From Micrasema longulum (lineage: Eukaryota > Arthropoda > Insecta > Trichoptera > Brachycentridae): a stretch of 64,000 bases of DNA. Position 1 is the first letter of the stretch; the number at the start of each line of letters is the position of its first letter. The notes under the pieces are model-generated. The model was given only the letters and a program-made list of their open reading frames with translations. It was not told the DNA's origin and made no database searches. Shown here piece after piece: positions 32,565-43,300 of this stretch. The position numbers and the translations under genes are program-made. The stretch covers positions 1 through 64,000 of the forward strand of contig JAGVSM010001203.1 of NCBI GenBank assembly GCA_022494885.1, written 5' to 3'.

Positions 32565-33325
32565 AGGCAAAGTGCATTATCGACAAAATCAAGAAAGGAG
32601 TGCTTTGTTGATTTGGACATGTAACATTAACAGCAAAAGAACGGCTAAAAGGATTTATGATGCAAATGAATGATGGAGGCAGAACACGAGGAAGACCGTG
32701 AAAGACATGGCATGACTAGGGTTCTCATTTCAAAATGAAGACATGCCTGGTCAGGGTGTCCAAAATGCCTGATTTTTTAGAAAAATACCTGTGGTAAGAT
32801 AAAAAGCAGTAAAAAAACAAATATTTGAATAGAAATTTTATTTAAGTATACAATATGTATAAACAAAATAGCGTTCTTGAGGTGATTTTCACAAAAACGG
32901 CGAGACGAAAATTATCCAGAATATATAAATGTGATTACTTCATTACTGACATTTTTTTCAGATGATGAGATTCTTTTCAACAGTTATTTTTTTTCCGAAA
33001 TGTAAAAGTAAAAATCTTCTTAAATTTTTTTCTTGACACCAATACTGCCTGAATTATAAAAAACTTGCTTCAAAGCAAAGCTGGCGCACGTCTGTGTTAA
33101 ACTTAAAATTGCTGTCTAATGCTGCAAACGCCTGTCATATGATAACCCTAGGCATGACCAATTTCAACAAATACTTGAAGAGGGACATGTCAAAAGTCTG
33201 AATAATTGTCGTCGTGCATGAGAAGAGGTATGAATGTAGAGGAAGCGACTTCTGTATGCAAAGACAGAGTGATGTGGCGTTCTTAATTCTCTGTCTACCC
33301 AGACGGATAAATGGCCTGATGGTTT
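32565..33325 (+). pseudogene. LINE-K fragment, copy 4, interrupted
   Basis: The first half (to 32716) carries the G-R-P-region GGAAGACCGTGAAAGACATG; the second half (33151 on) resumes at GGCATGACCAATTTCAACAA and ends TGGCCTGATGGTTTGTTTG. A 434-bp DNA element (32717-33150) separates them. The reading frame is also broken by stops, including a TGA in W-F-G-H. Confidence 0.75.
32717..33150. mobile_element. hAT-like non-autonomous element with 8-bp TSD
   Basis: The ends are TAGGGTTCTCATTT (left) and, read inward from the right, TAGGGTTATCATAT. The identical 8-mer GGCATGAC stands at 32709-32716 and 33151-33158, and removal of the element restores a continuous LINE-K. An 8-bp target duplication with short T/CAGGG termini is the hAT signature. 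No transposase is encoded. Confidence 0.85.
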
Positions 33326-33770
33326 GTTTGTTTTTGAAAAAGGGAAATACTATGAGAAAATTTTGTCCATTTTACAAATATTTCAATTGATATTGCTGGG
33401 CCAGTACCTAAATAGAAGTTTACATTTTATACCTAATACAAAACACAGTTTTAAACAAAATTTACTTTGCATTACAATTTTAGGTTTTTTTTATGTCAAA
33501 AAATGGGTTGCATGAAAAAAATTAAGATGAAAAATTCATTGTGACAAAAATGCGCTAATGGTTTAACTTCAAGTTATTTTAAACTTGATTGATAAAAGAA
33601 TATGGATATTTGTGTGCTTTAAAATGCATGTTTTGTTAATTTTTTATCATTTCTTTTTAAAAACCAAAAATTAATACTTTTTTAAACAACTTTCCCATTC
33701 AATCTTCAAACCATTTAAACAAATTTTACTTAAATACTTTTGTATTTGAGTACCAATGTACCTATAGTCG
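33326..33770. other. Spacer, nothing recognised
   Basis: AT-rich, no gene or named repeat. Confidence 0.4.
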
Positions 33771-33799
33771 AGGTCTATGTTCAAGGTGTACGGTAGGAA

Positions 33800-34285
33800 T
33801 ACAGCAGTGTGTTGTAACGCTGTCCGGTTAAGTTTAGATAAAAATTAGCTGCTCGATATTCACGAATGTCAAGGCACCAACTTATATTGAAACACAACCA
33901 GGCAACGGTAAAACACATTACCGCATTCCTTCATTGTGCCTTGAACGTAAACCCCGTATTTTGGAAGTGTGTATTAACCTCTCAGGGACAAACCATTTTT
34001 AAGAGAGGAGTTAAGGACTGGATTTTCCTTAGTGAGGGATTTGAGTGGGAAACTCCTTGATGATTTTCCGAATGTTTGAGTTTACTGTTTACCATATTGA
34101 TGTGCCGTATATTTTGTTTTTATAACAAATTATTGTCATGTTTCTGATCCTTTTTAATATTTGTAATGATATACTCATCTGCCTGTGTCAACTTATTGCT
34201 CGTCTCAGCCCAATACAGGACTTTTAGTACCATGGAGTTGGGACTTATGCCTCAAATAATGTCTAATAAACAACCTAACATCTTC
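33800..34285 (+). pseudogene. LINE 3' fragment
   Basis: A 64-codon frame (33866-34060) ends F-K-R-G-V-K-D-W-I-F with a T-rich 3' region after it (to ~34280) that includes TCTGCCTGTGTCAACTTATT. A basic F-K-x-x-V-K-D-W motif just before the stop is usual at the end of LINE reverse transcriptase proteins. Family not identified. Confidence 0.45.
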
Positions 34286-34985
34286 GTGTTGAAAAGTAAT
34301 TGTATTTTAGTTATATAAAACTTTTAAGTATGTTTTTCATCTGAAATACCTTAGAAAATAATTGTTTTTATCTAATTTTCATTTACTTTCTTTTTTTAAT
34401 AGCGCTATTTTGAGCAAACAGCGTTTTAAAAAGGCACAATCGTATGAATACCCTATTTTTTATCAGACTATAGCCTCAATCTCAAAACTGTTTTGCAGGT
34501 ACACTGACCCAATTATTCATTCTGTTAGTCAAAATAGATTATACTACCTATATCAAAATTGAAATACGTTGAATGTTTACTGTACAATGTTTTTTCAAGG
34601 TTAATGGTTTTAGAGTTTAATTTATACATTTTCAAACTAATTTATTTCTAAGTACATATTCCATAAAGCAAAAAGGCTCAATGATGCATTAGTTATTCAT
34701 AAATAATTGTTTTATTAGATTCTTTGCGTACCCAATAGTTTTTATGAAGATTTTAAAATCAAGAGTTGTATGGCACAGAAAAATGTGTAATACGTAACTA
34801 CTTTTTATAAACAATTGTGGGTATGTACTAAAATAGTACACCAATGCCACATAAGTTCTAACAATGACAGAATTATTATCATGTAAATTATTTAACACAC
34901 ATGCTTTATTTTCAGACCTTTGCACTCGAAAGTTTTTTGTTGTTATGGCCAACTCGAGGCATTTTCAAAAGAAATAACCCGCTAA
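34285..34985. other. Spacer, nothing recognised
   Basis: AT-rich with no coding or repeat feature that I can support. Confidence 0.4.
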
Positions 34986-34989
34986 GCTT

Positions 34990-35185
34990 CGTATTTTGAG
35001 GCTTGTCAGCTGGTGGGATAGAGGGTATATTGAAGGAGGTAGTCAAAAATACACTACAACACCCAGACCAATCGAGAAAAAAATCTTTCTTGGATTTTTT
35101 TCTAGCAACTGGTGGGAATCGAACCCGCGACGCCAGTTTCACAGTTAGCCGTCTAACCAACTGCGCCTGTCCTCATGTGTTGATA
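34990..35185 (-). repeat. tRNA-derived SINE (family D)
   Basis: On the minus strand the head GCGCAGTTGGTTAGACGGCT contains an A box, followed by the B box GGGTTCGATTCC near 35110-35122, then a body with GTTGTAGTGTATTTTTGACT. No close second copy is present in the window. Confidence 0.6.
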
Positions 35186-35189
35186 TCTC

Positions 35190-36010
35190 ACTTTCTTAAG
35201 TGTGATCGTTAAAAATATCCTAATCTGCAGAACTAACCTATCTTTCAGCGGTACGTACAACTTTACACACGCACAGGATCATTCGATCACAGATACATGA
35301 TGATCTATGCACAAAACAACCCTGCTACTAAAACTTTTGTAAATAATTTAATAGTTTATAATTTTTCGTAGCTTAGTAATATTGATCAATTTATTTACAA
35401 TTTTTTTGTTTACATTTTAGTAAATTTCATATTACATAATATATTTATGAAAACATAAAAAATGTACCTGAAACTCCATTTAGGCAAAACGATACGTCAA
35501 ATTTGAATGAGTTATTTCTCATTTCACTATCAAATTCTGTAATTTATTATTATTTAATCGTAATTTAATGATCCTTGCCTAAATAATATCTAAAACTGAA
35601 AAACTTCGTATGTTAAAAGTATTGAGAAATAAGACTTTATTTTATTAGGAGGAATACAGCAGACCATGAATGCCGAATCAATGACCGCATTTGAGTGCTT
35701 AGGGTTAAATTTTAGAATTCTTCAAATATGCTTTTTCCCTTTTTCGTAAAAAAATAATTTTGCATATAACATTTTGTAATTGTAATTATGCTTCTATTTT
35801 TAATTGCATCACGTATCCCAATGTAACACAAGGTTTGTAGTAGACATAAAAATGTAATGAGAGTCCATTTATTGTTTTTTCTCTCTATAATATAGACATA
35901 TTTTTCTGATTTAATTTAATAAATACCTTAGAGTAATAATTCTCTAGAGAAGCCCTTAAGCTCTATTGCATAGAACAGAGGCGTTCAAAATTTTTGTTTT
36001 GGTTTTAAGT
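35190..36010. other. Spacer, nothing recognised
   Basis: AT-rich sequence without coding signal or named repeat. Confidence 0.4.
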
Positions 36011-36652
36011 TTAACTCTCCCTTCCCGGTTATGTGAAGCCAGTACACATTGCATCTAAAAACTTTAATATCTCCATAAATATAATAAATTATGGGTTGAG
36101 ATTTTCAGTATTCCTTCGTAATACATTTATATATTGGTGAAAATGTTTTTTTTTATCAAATAATTAATGCTTATTGGGAACATAAAAACCATTTTATCGA
36201 AAATCGGAGATATCACCGATACAATAGAAAATTTACCAAAGTGTCGCATGTTACGTTCGTAGTAAAAGAGTAATCCTAATATATAATTGTCTCGCACACT
36301 CTTTACGTCTCACTCTCAATAATACAGGTATATTTGAGAGCGAGAGAGACAATTTTTATGCATCACACGCGCGAACAGCAAAGTTTCTTGTACTTCTCGC
36401 AGATGCCCATTAGCCGCCCGGCTTTCCTTGGGGGCGGTTCTTTTGCACGCACTGAAAGCATTTATGTTTTTTTCATGTTTTTAGCGATTAGATTAAAAAT
36501 ATCATCACTTTTGACTTCAACTATAAATAATTAAAGCAATTACCGATAAATATCACACTTTTATGATTTAAAATCTCTCATTTTTTGCATGTGTAGTGAC
36601 TACACAGCACCGTAACGCACAGATGTTTTTAGGACAGTAAGGGAAAGGTTAA
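36011..36652. mobile_element. TTAA-flanked piggyBac-like MITE, copy 2
   Basis: Same orientation and order as copy 1: TTAA-CTCTCCCTTCCCGG at the left, AGGACAGTAAGGGAAAGG-TTAA at the right, and the AGTACACATTGCATC and ACACAGCACCGTAACGC blocks between. TTAA at 36011-36014 and 36649-36652. Confidence 0.75.
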
Positions 36653-36654
36653 CA

Positions 36655-37770
36655 ACAAACGTATACGGACAGTTTCGGTTTGCGCCTTACAATTCTCAAC
36701 CCAAGTACCTACGGCTCGTATTGCTGTAATCTGTAGCTAACTTCAAAGACAATAATCATAGAATGGTTTTTCTCCATATGGGCAATTCTATGGGCAACTC
36801 TATTAGGTTATTACTCTGAGATGCATACTCATATTTTTAGTCTGGTATTAGTTTTGTTATCACCTACCTAACCAGATAAGCCTAAACAGAGGCTGTAATG
36901 AATTAATTGAGAATTTTGAACAAAAGATTGCAAGTTTTCAAAAACTTATTTTATCGGATTGGTAGTATTGCTTGCTGACAATGTGTATTTACATGTTTCC
37001 TTCTTTTTTAAATATACTTATTGTAATGTTACCTAATTTTAATTTAGAATAGGGATTTTAATTCTCAGTAAAGAATGAAGTAGGTAATAATCTATGAGAA
37101 CAAAATAGATTCCAATAGACAATAGAATATAATATTGTGTTATTTAGTTTTATTAACAATTTTACACTTCTTAATGGCCGGGTATAGAAGTAATCATTGT
37201 TATGTTGATGGTATGAAATAAATAGATATTTTTGATGTTATAATTTGTTTTATTTTTTTCATCAATAAATATTAATCCGCATCTTCTCCAGTTGGAGCAT
37301 ATTGCCTCCACAACAAAATTTAGGTCTTTCTGTCGAACTTTCTGATAACTATCAGCAATGGACATCGAGGATCAGAGAACTTCGAGATCACAGTGACGAT
37401 TCCAACCGACTAGTGACAGCACTTGATTTTTCTGCGTCCATTATTGTATTCGAGCTGTAGAGTTATAAAATCTGCTCTGGAAGCTTTTCCTATTGTCGAG
37501 AAAATCTGAAAACACATTTTTACCAACCAAAATTTGTCCAGAGCGGGTTTTGTAACTCTGCAACTCACCTGAATATTTATTTTGAAGCAAAATTTGTGAC
37601 TCACTGTGGTCTTATTTTGTATAAATCATTCAAATAACTTCTCTGATGTTCTCATCTTCCTTGACTATTGGTTGACAGGGGTATCGAGCTTAGGACAACA
37701 ATGATGTGGATTTGAATAAAACAGTGTTTTAAAACTTAAATAGTATTTATCTGTAGTGGTCAGTTCATAT
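36655..37770. other. NIP7 3' flank and uncertain sequence
   Basis: Downstream of NIP7 (read leftwards), so part is its 3' UTR. At about 37170-37640 two short minus-strand frames (one starting M-D-A-E-K-S-S-A-V, the other M-S-I-A-D-S-Y-Q-K-V-R-Q-K) lie in moderately G+C-richer DNA. They show no family motif or splice partner that I can defend, so I leave them uncalled. Confidence 0.35.
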
Positions 37771-37772
37771 AA

Positions 37773-39946
37773 TTAGTTAAGATTTTCTTCTGCTCTCACA
37801 TATTCTCCAATGTCGGCTTGGTGGAAGCAGATTGTGGATAGGGGATCGGCGTGTTTACACTCGGCAGTAGATTTTCCTACCACACCGAATCCGAGTGGCA
37901 GGTCTGACATAGAGAGAACTATCACACCCTGGTGTTTGGGTGTGTTTTCTGTTATTCTTCCTAGACCTGAAGAAAGAAAGAAAATTCAAATTAGAAGTTA
38001 ATTTTTTTAACCTTTCCCTAACCTTTTTTTAACTAAATGACCCCAGCACCTACTTGTATATGGCATCAGGAGAATAAAATATTGGAAGTGTTTATGACCG
38101 TGCAATATTCATGTTTTCGCGTACACATATTTTACTCATTTGCGTATTTTATTCATTTTTGTTAGTTTGCCCAATGCTTATGTACATAAAGTGAAATTGA
38201 CCAAATCGGTCTATGGGGGATTCGAATCCCCCCCTTCGGTCCGGCTAGGTTAAAATATCGCAAAAAATAGTGTATATTTTAAGTAAGTGTACTATTAACT
38301 TATTTACTAGAATATCCACACTCATTAGTGTTTAGGGAACTTCATCAGAACACTACAAATGCAGGGTATTTTGATCACCCGTTACATGGGAGGTGAGGTG
38401 TTCTTACACTTCAGATGCTAGCCCGACTGTGAAATAAAACAAGATGGACATTTTGTTAGTATTGCCAGGGTTACAATTTTTTTTACCAGGCTTTCTATTA
38501 ATAAGCTTTAGTATAATATTAAACAGTATTAATTTACTTACTTGTAAAATTTGTCTCAAAGTAAATAGTCATTAAGAGTTAGCCAGTAGATAGACTTTAA
38601 AAAATAAAAAAAATAAGTATAACGTACAGTGCCTTTGAAGTGATTAATCACGAAAACGGCGCTATAAAAATTGACAAAATTTATTACTATTATTAATTAC
38701 TTAATAATTATTTAATCAACAATGTTTTGAGTTTGTCCAAATTTTTGAAGACAAGAACTGGATTGAACCCTCTAGGGAGCTGTTAATATTAACATATTAC
38801 AACAGAGATAAAGAACATTATTAAATATAATTCAACCATATGAATCTCACCAACAAAAATAAAGGTTTCAGTTCCTTAACTTAACAAACATCAACTGATG
38901 GAAGAATCGAAGGAATATAGATGCTCAAATATGGGCAGAATGGTGAATGTTACACAGTATGTAAAGTGGGCATGTAAACCAGTATAAAAGTACCTGTTAG
39001 TTTTACCACTAATAACTTAACATAGCACAAATTTAACTTATATTTATTTATTTATTAAGAAAATCATAGTCTTAATATAAATACAAGGTACAAAAGAACA
39101 ATTTTAAAAAGTAAGACCAATTACAGATTTCACATTATTTTATTATGAATGCAGGAGGAGAGGGAAAAAAATAATTAAATTCTAAAATAAATATTAAATA
39201 AAAAGTACATAAAAGGGAGAAGACATTGTATAGCTCCAACTCTGATTTCCTTCCCTCTCTCCTATTTCATTTGTGTTGTGATAATATTGTTCGCGGTCTG
39301 GCAACATTACGCGGCCACTTCACGCAGGCGGGATGTCGTGCAGGGGGGTGGGGGCAATTGGGAAATTTTTGGACACAGCGCAATGTATGCACACTTGGTT
39401 CTACGCGCCTTCTGGTATTAAGATTCACTTACCACTTTTGATAACATGGTGACCATACAGGTATTGCTGTTCTGAGCTCGGTTTTAACCATATCTTGTAC
39501 TTGGCATAAGGACTGATGTAGTTGAGTGATGTTATATGCAATATGAACTTATTTGATTTGGTGAATTTTCCAAAACAAGTGCCTGCGGAAATGAGATGAC
39601 CCGGGCCGGCTGTCTGCGCGAGTCCTAGAATCTTCTCCGACACATAATACACCCTGTCTTTCTTCTCTCTGAAGCAATACGTTCCGTCGGGTCTGTCGAT
39701 CAAAAGTCGTACATTCGCGCCGATACTAAAAACGTAATTATCAATTAATACGCAATAAAACATCGTAAATACTAAGTGCTTTTTTTTCAATTGGGTCTAA
39801 ACATACATCTGCATCAATCGACTACTTCGAACAATACAAATATTATCAGAAAATGTTTTAAGCCGTTTGTTATAACCTAAAAAAACTTACTATTTTGAGA
39901 GTTTTTCAAATAGAATCTTGGTTCTTTCGTCGGTAAGTCGCTTCAT
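37773..39946 (-). CDS. NIP7: NIP7, 60S ribosome biogenesis factor (3 exons)
   Basis: The gene is spliced from exons 39891-39946, 39433-39725 and 37773-37966, with GTAAGT donors and TTTAG/TTCAG acceptors. The joined frame is 543 bp, 180 residues, the usual NIP7 length. It begins [10 protein letters not shown], exon 2 continues [18 protein letters not shown], then [11 protein letters not shown] and Y-A-K-Y-K-I-W; exon 3 holds [28 protein letters not shown]7 has an N-terminal alpha/beta domain and a C-terminal PUA RNA-binding domain and works in pre-rRNA processing for the large ribosomal subunit in the nucleolus. All characteristic blocks are present and unbroken. Intron 2 holds family R copies. 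It shares a short divergent promoter region with delta-COP. Confidence 0.95.
38215..38232. other. 18-bp perfect palindrome in NIP7 intron 2
   Basis: GGGGGATTCGAATCCCCC is fully self-complementary. It resembles a tRNA T-arm (TTCGAATCC), so it may be the last trace of a tRNA-derived SINE. Confidence 0.5.
38700..39000. repeat. Family R repeat in NIP7 intron 2 (rearranged)
   Basis: 38745-38815 carries CCTCTAGGGAGCTGTTAATA and the CAACAGAG start in plus orientation; 38860-39000 carries the TGTTACACAGTATGTAAAGT block in minus orientation. The copy therefore looks inverted or doubly inserted. Confidence 0.55.
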
Positions 39947-40323
39947 TGTGGAATTATTTAAGTACTATATTAAAATATAAATATTTTATCAGATTGATAA
40001 CTGAAATCACAAATGCTAATGTAAAATGTAATATATCATAAAAACAACGCTGATTTTTGGCAAATGTCGAACGCACATGTAGAATTTTTGACAACTGACA
40101 ACCACTTTTAAAATGTCGCCATACTTAATATTTTCGATGCAGTTAGGGTAAGAACTATTTTATTTTCAATGATGGCTATAAATGACACAGAAATACCTAT
40201 AAAACAACGTCAGCCATCTTGGATTTACTGTCATCGTTACACGTCAGCTAGTGCCGACGGATGTTAGTAAATTAAGTGAATTACCTATTTTGATTTAATA
40301 AAAATCCAAGTATATTCCCTGAA
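39947..40323. promoter_or_regulatory. Divergent NIP7 / delta-COP promoter region
   Basis: The two start codons are 377 bp apart on opposite strands, so the 5' UTRs and promoters of both housekeeping genes must fit here or overlap. No TATA box can be assigned with confidence. The sequence after 40195 (AACGTCAGCCATCTTGGATT, then CACGTCAGCTAG) is a G+C-richer patch near the delta-COP start and may be its core promoter or 5' UTR. Confidence 0.55.
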
Positions 40324-43300
40324 ATGGTAAGAAATCCAATTTTCATACTTACATTTGCAGTTCATAACTGTTTGATACATTTTTTCACAAAACAAACAAG
40401 AATTGCACCAATGTCGTTTTTGTTGTCATTGCTTCGAAATTGATAAGTATGTTTGAGATTTTTGTTTCTTTTATTCAAGGTGTTGATAGCTGCTACGGTA
40501 TGCACCAAATCTGGGGCAGGTAATATGACGTTTTATATTATGAAATGAAAAATTAATCATGATTTTGTGTACGGTTAACTAGTCGCCTTGTGTCGGCGTT
40601 TGACTATTATTTCACACGTATTCAACTATTTTACGACTGAGTAACATATTAGGTACTTTTTAAACTCAAGCCGAATGACGTTTTGGTCTCTAAAATAATT
40701 ATTTTAATTACTTTTGTAGCTCTGCTGTCCCGTCAATTTGTGGAAATGACCAAGGTTCGCATTGAAGGTCTCTTGGCCGCCTTTCCCAAGTTAATGACTG
40801 CTGGTAAACAGCACACATTCGTGGAAACTGACTCTGTCAGGTAAGATCATATATGTTTTATTTGTTTTGTTGGTCATATATAAAGTTAACCGTTACTGTG
40901 GAGAAATAGGCAGACAAGGTGTACTGTGGGCGAACTGCTGGTGTATTACTGACTATTGAGATTTTTTTTTTAATACGTGCGCCAAGGAAAATAAGTTTCG
41001 TAATGACTGTAAATAATAAATAAAAAAATCTTTTAAAATAAAAAATGGGAAAATATTATGGAATGCTGAGATAAGCATTATCGACGAAATCAAGAAATGA
41101 GCTCTGCATTGGTTTGGACACGTAGAGCGAATGGACAGCGAAAGAATGGCTAAAAATATTTACAATGCGAATGTTGATGGATGTAGAAATAGAGGAAGAC
41201 CGAAAAAGACGTGGCATGACCAAATCCAACAAATACTTGAACATGGACATGTCAAAAGTCGGAATAATCAGGGCACGTGTATGAGAAGATGTATGAATGT
41301 ATACATTCTATCTATAAGACATAACCCCTACAATACATCACATACAAACAATATAATCACTAGATCTTCAACACAAAGACAGCTTAAACAAATACAAACT
41401 AATACCTCTTTCGGACAAAGGGATTTTGAGAATTATTTAATTAAAATCTATAACCTACTTCCACTATCTATTAAAACAATTAGTAACGAGAAAATGTTTA
41501 AAAAGGCCATAAAAAAAATGTTTAGTGGAGCTAGGTAAAAGTAAAATGGATTGTCTCATTCGCCCAAACCAATATTGAATCAATCGCTCCACAAGTGTAT
41601 AGCTTATGTTAGGGTTTGTTTTTTTCATTGTGCGTTTTGTAATGTAAATAATGTAGATGTACATATATACCTAGTTTTTAAAACTGTCTTAATATTTTGT
41701 TAATTATCTCTGTTCATTAAGTTAGTTTTCTTTGTTTATTCTCAAATGTAAAAACATTTCAAAAAAGTATATTGTTAAAAGTGTCCTCGGCACGGGTAAC
41801 CCCAGTGAGGTCACATTATTTTGTTTATTAATTATAGTTTGTAAGAGAAAAATGAATATGAATAAATAAAATTTAAAAATCCTCTCTGCCTCCGGGGAAA
41901 CGGCGTGGTGGTTTGTTGTTATTGAAAACAACATGATGTTCCTTATTTTCATCGTCTCTCCTTTATTTTATTTATCAAATCCTCTAAACACAAAACGGGA
42001 GCTGGAAACCCTAACCATAGTAAACACCTTTCAAAAACAGACGCCGCAGCTCTATGGGTTTCAAAATCGAACTGTGTTTTTTTATTTAAATAATACATAT
42101 CTTAGATATTGACAATGATATTATTTTTTTCCCCTGTTATATATTCATGTTCCCAAGCAGGGGGATGACGATGTCCATTTCCAAATCTGACCAGCAGAGT
42201 AACTTTAGATTTAAACATTTCTGTGGATACTCTCATTGGTACCTTGAGAATAACTTTTATGATGTCCTTTTGTTTATTTATTTAACTTTTTGTACATAAT
42301 GTTATTTGTACATTGGCGGGCTTATTGCCAAATGGCAATTTCTTCCAACCAACCAATAAAATAAAAGTTTTATTTTTATAATTCAAGTTACAGAACATAT
42401 TCAATAGAAAAAAAAAGGTTAAAAAGCTAAAGATATATTAAAATAGAAATAAACGTAATAAATTACCTTAAATCAAAACTATTACTCAATGGGAAAAAAG
42501 GAAAAAAAAAGAGGAAAAGGAAAGGAGGAGAGATTAAGGAAGAGAAAGGAGATGTTTCTTCAGACGTGATTTAAACAGAGATAATGTAGTAACATCTTTG
42601 ATGGTGGATGGGAGATGATTCCACAGTCGAGCCGCATGGACACTATATGAGTTAGAGAAAAAAGAGGAATTTTGTGCTTTAATAATTAATTTTAGATGAT
42701 TCTTAATTCAAATTAATTCTTCCATCTGTTGTTTTTTGTGAAGTAAGATTCATCTTACTGAATTATTTCACCTACTACGAGGCAACGCCTGATAATATTT
42801 TCAAATTTTTATACTTATTCTTGGACGAGAAAAAAGCATTGTGTAATTAAAGGTAAATATATTGTCCAGGTATGTATACCAGCCACTAGACAAGCTGTAC
42901 ATGCTCCTTATCACCACCAAGGCCAGCAATATCCTCGAGGATCTGGAGACTCTCCGACTCTTCAGCAGAGTGGTAAGTTCTCTGAACCTACTTAAAAATA
43001 TAAATATTTTGCCTAAATTATTATTTGGATAGTAAATCATTGCACCAATGTCCCGATTGTGTCACATCGGAAACTCAAAACAGGATCTTATCTTTTTTGG
43101 AGTAAGTCATTTTAGATTTCAACAATAACCAAAATAGACAATGTCTCGGTGGTTTTTCCATCGTAGCTTTAATATTATATTTTTTTAGAGATAATAAATA
43201 TTTGCGTTTTTACCCAATTATTTAATTTTGAAGGGCATTTTCAAAGAGTTGTAAACAACTCACTATTAGAAAATGGTAATCAAGTTAGGGTAGAGTGGGA

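Noticed and set aside
37171..37604. Minus-strand frames starting M-S-I-A-D-S-Y and M-S-H-K-F-C as a gene after NIP7
   Set aside because: Short, unrelated to known families as far as I can see and without matching splice sites; left uncalled.
38215..38232. GGGGGATTCGAATCCCCC as a regulatory operator
   Set aside because: It resembles a tRNA T-arm and lies in an intron rich in repeats; a SINE trace is more likely.
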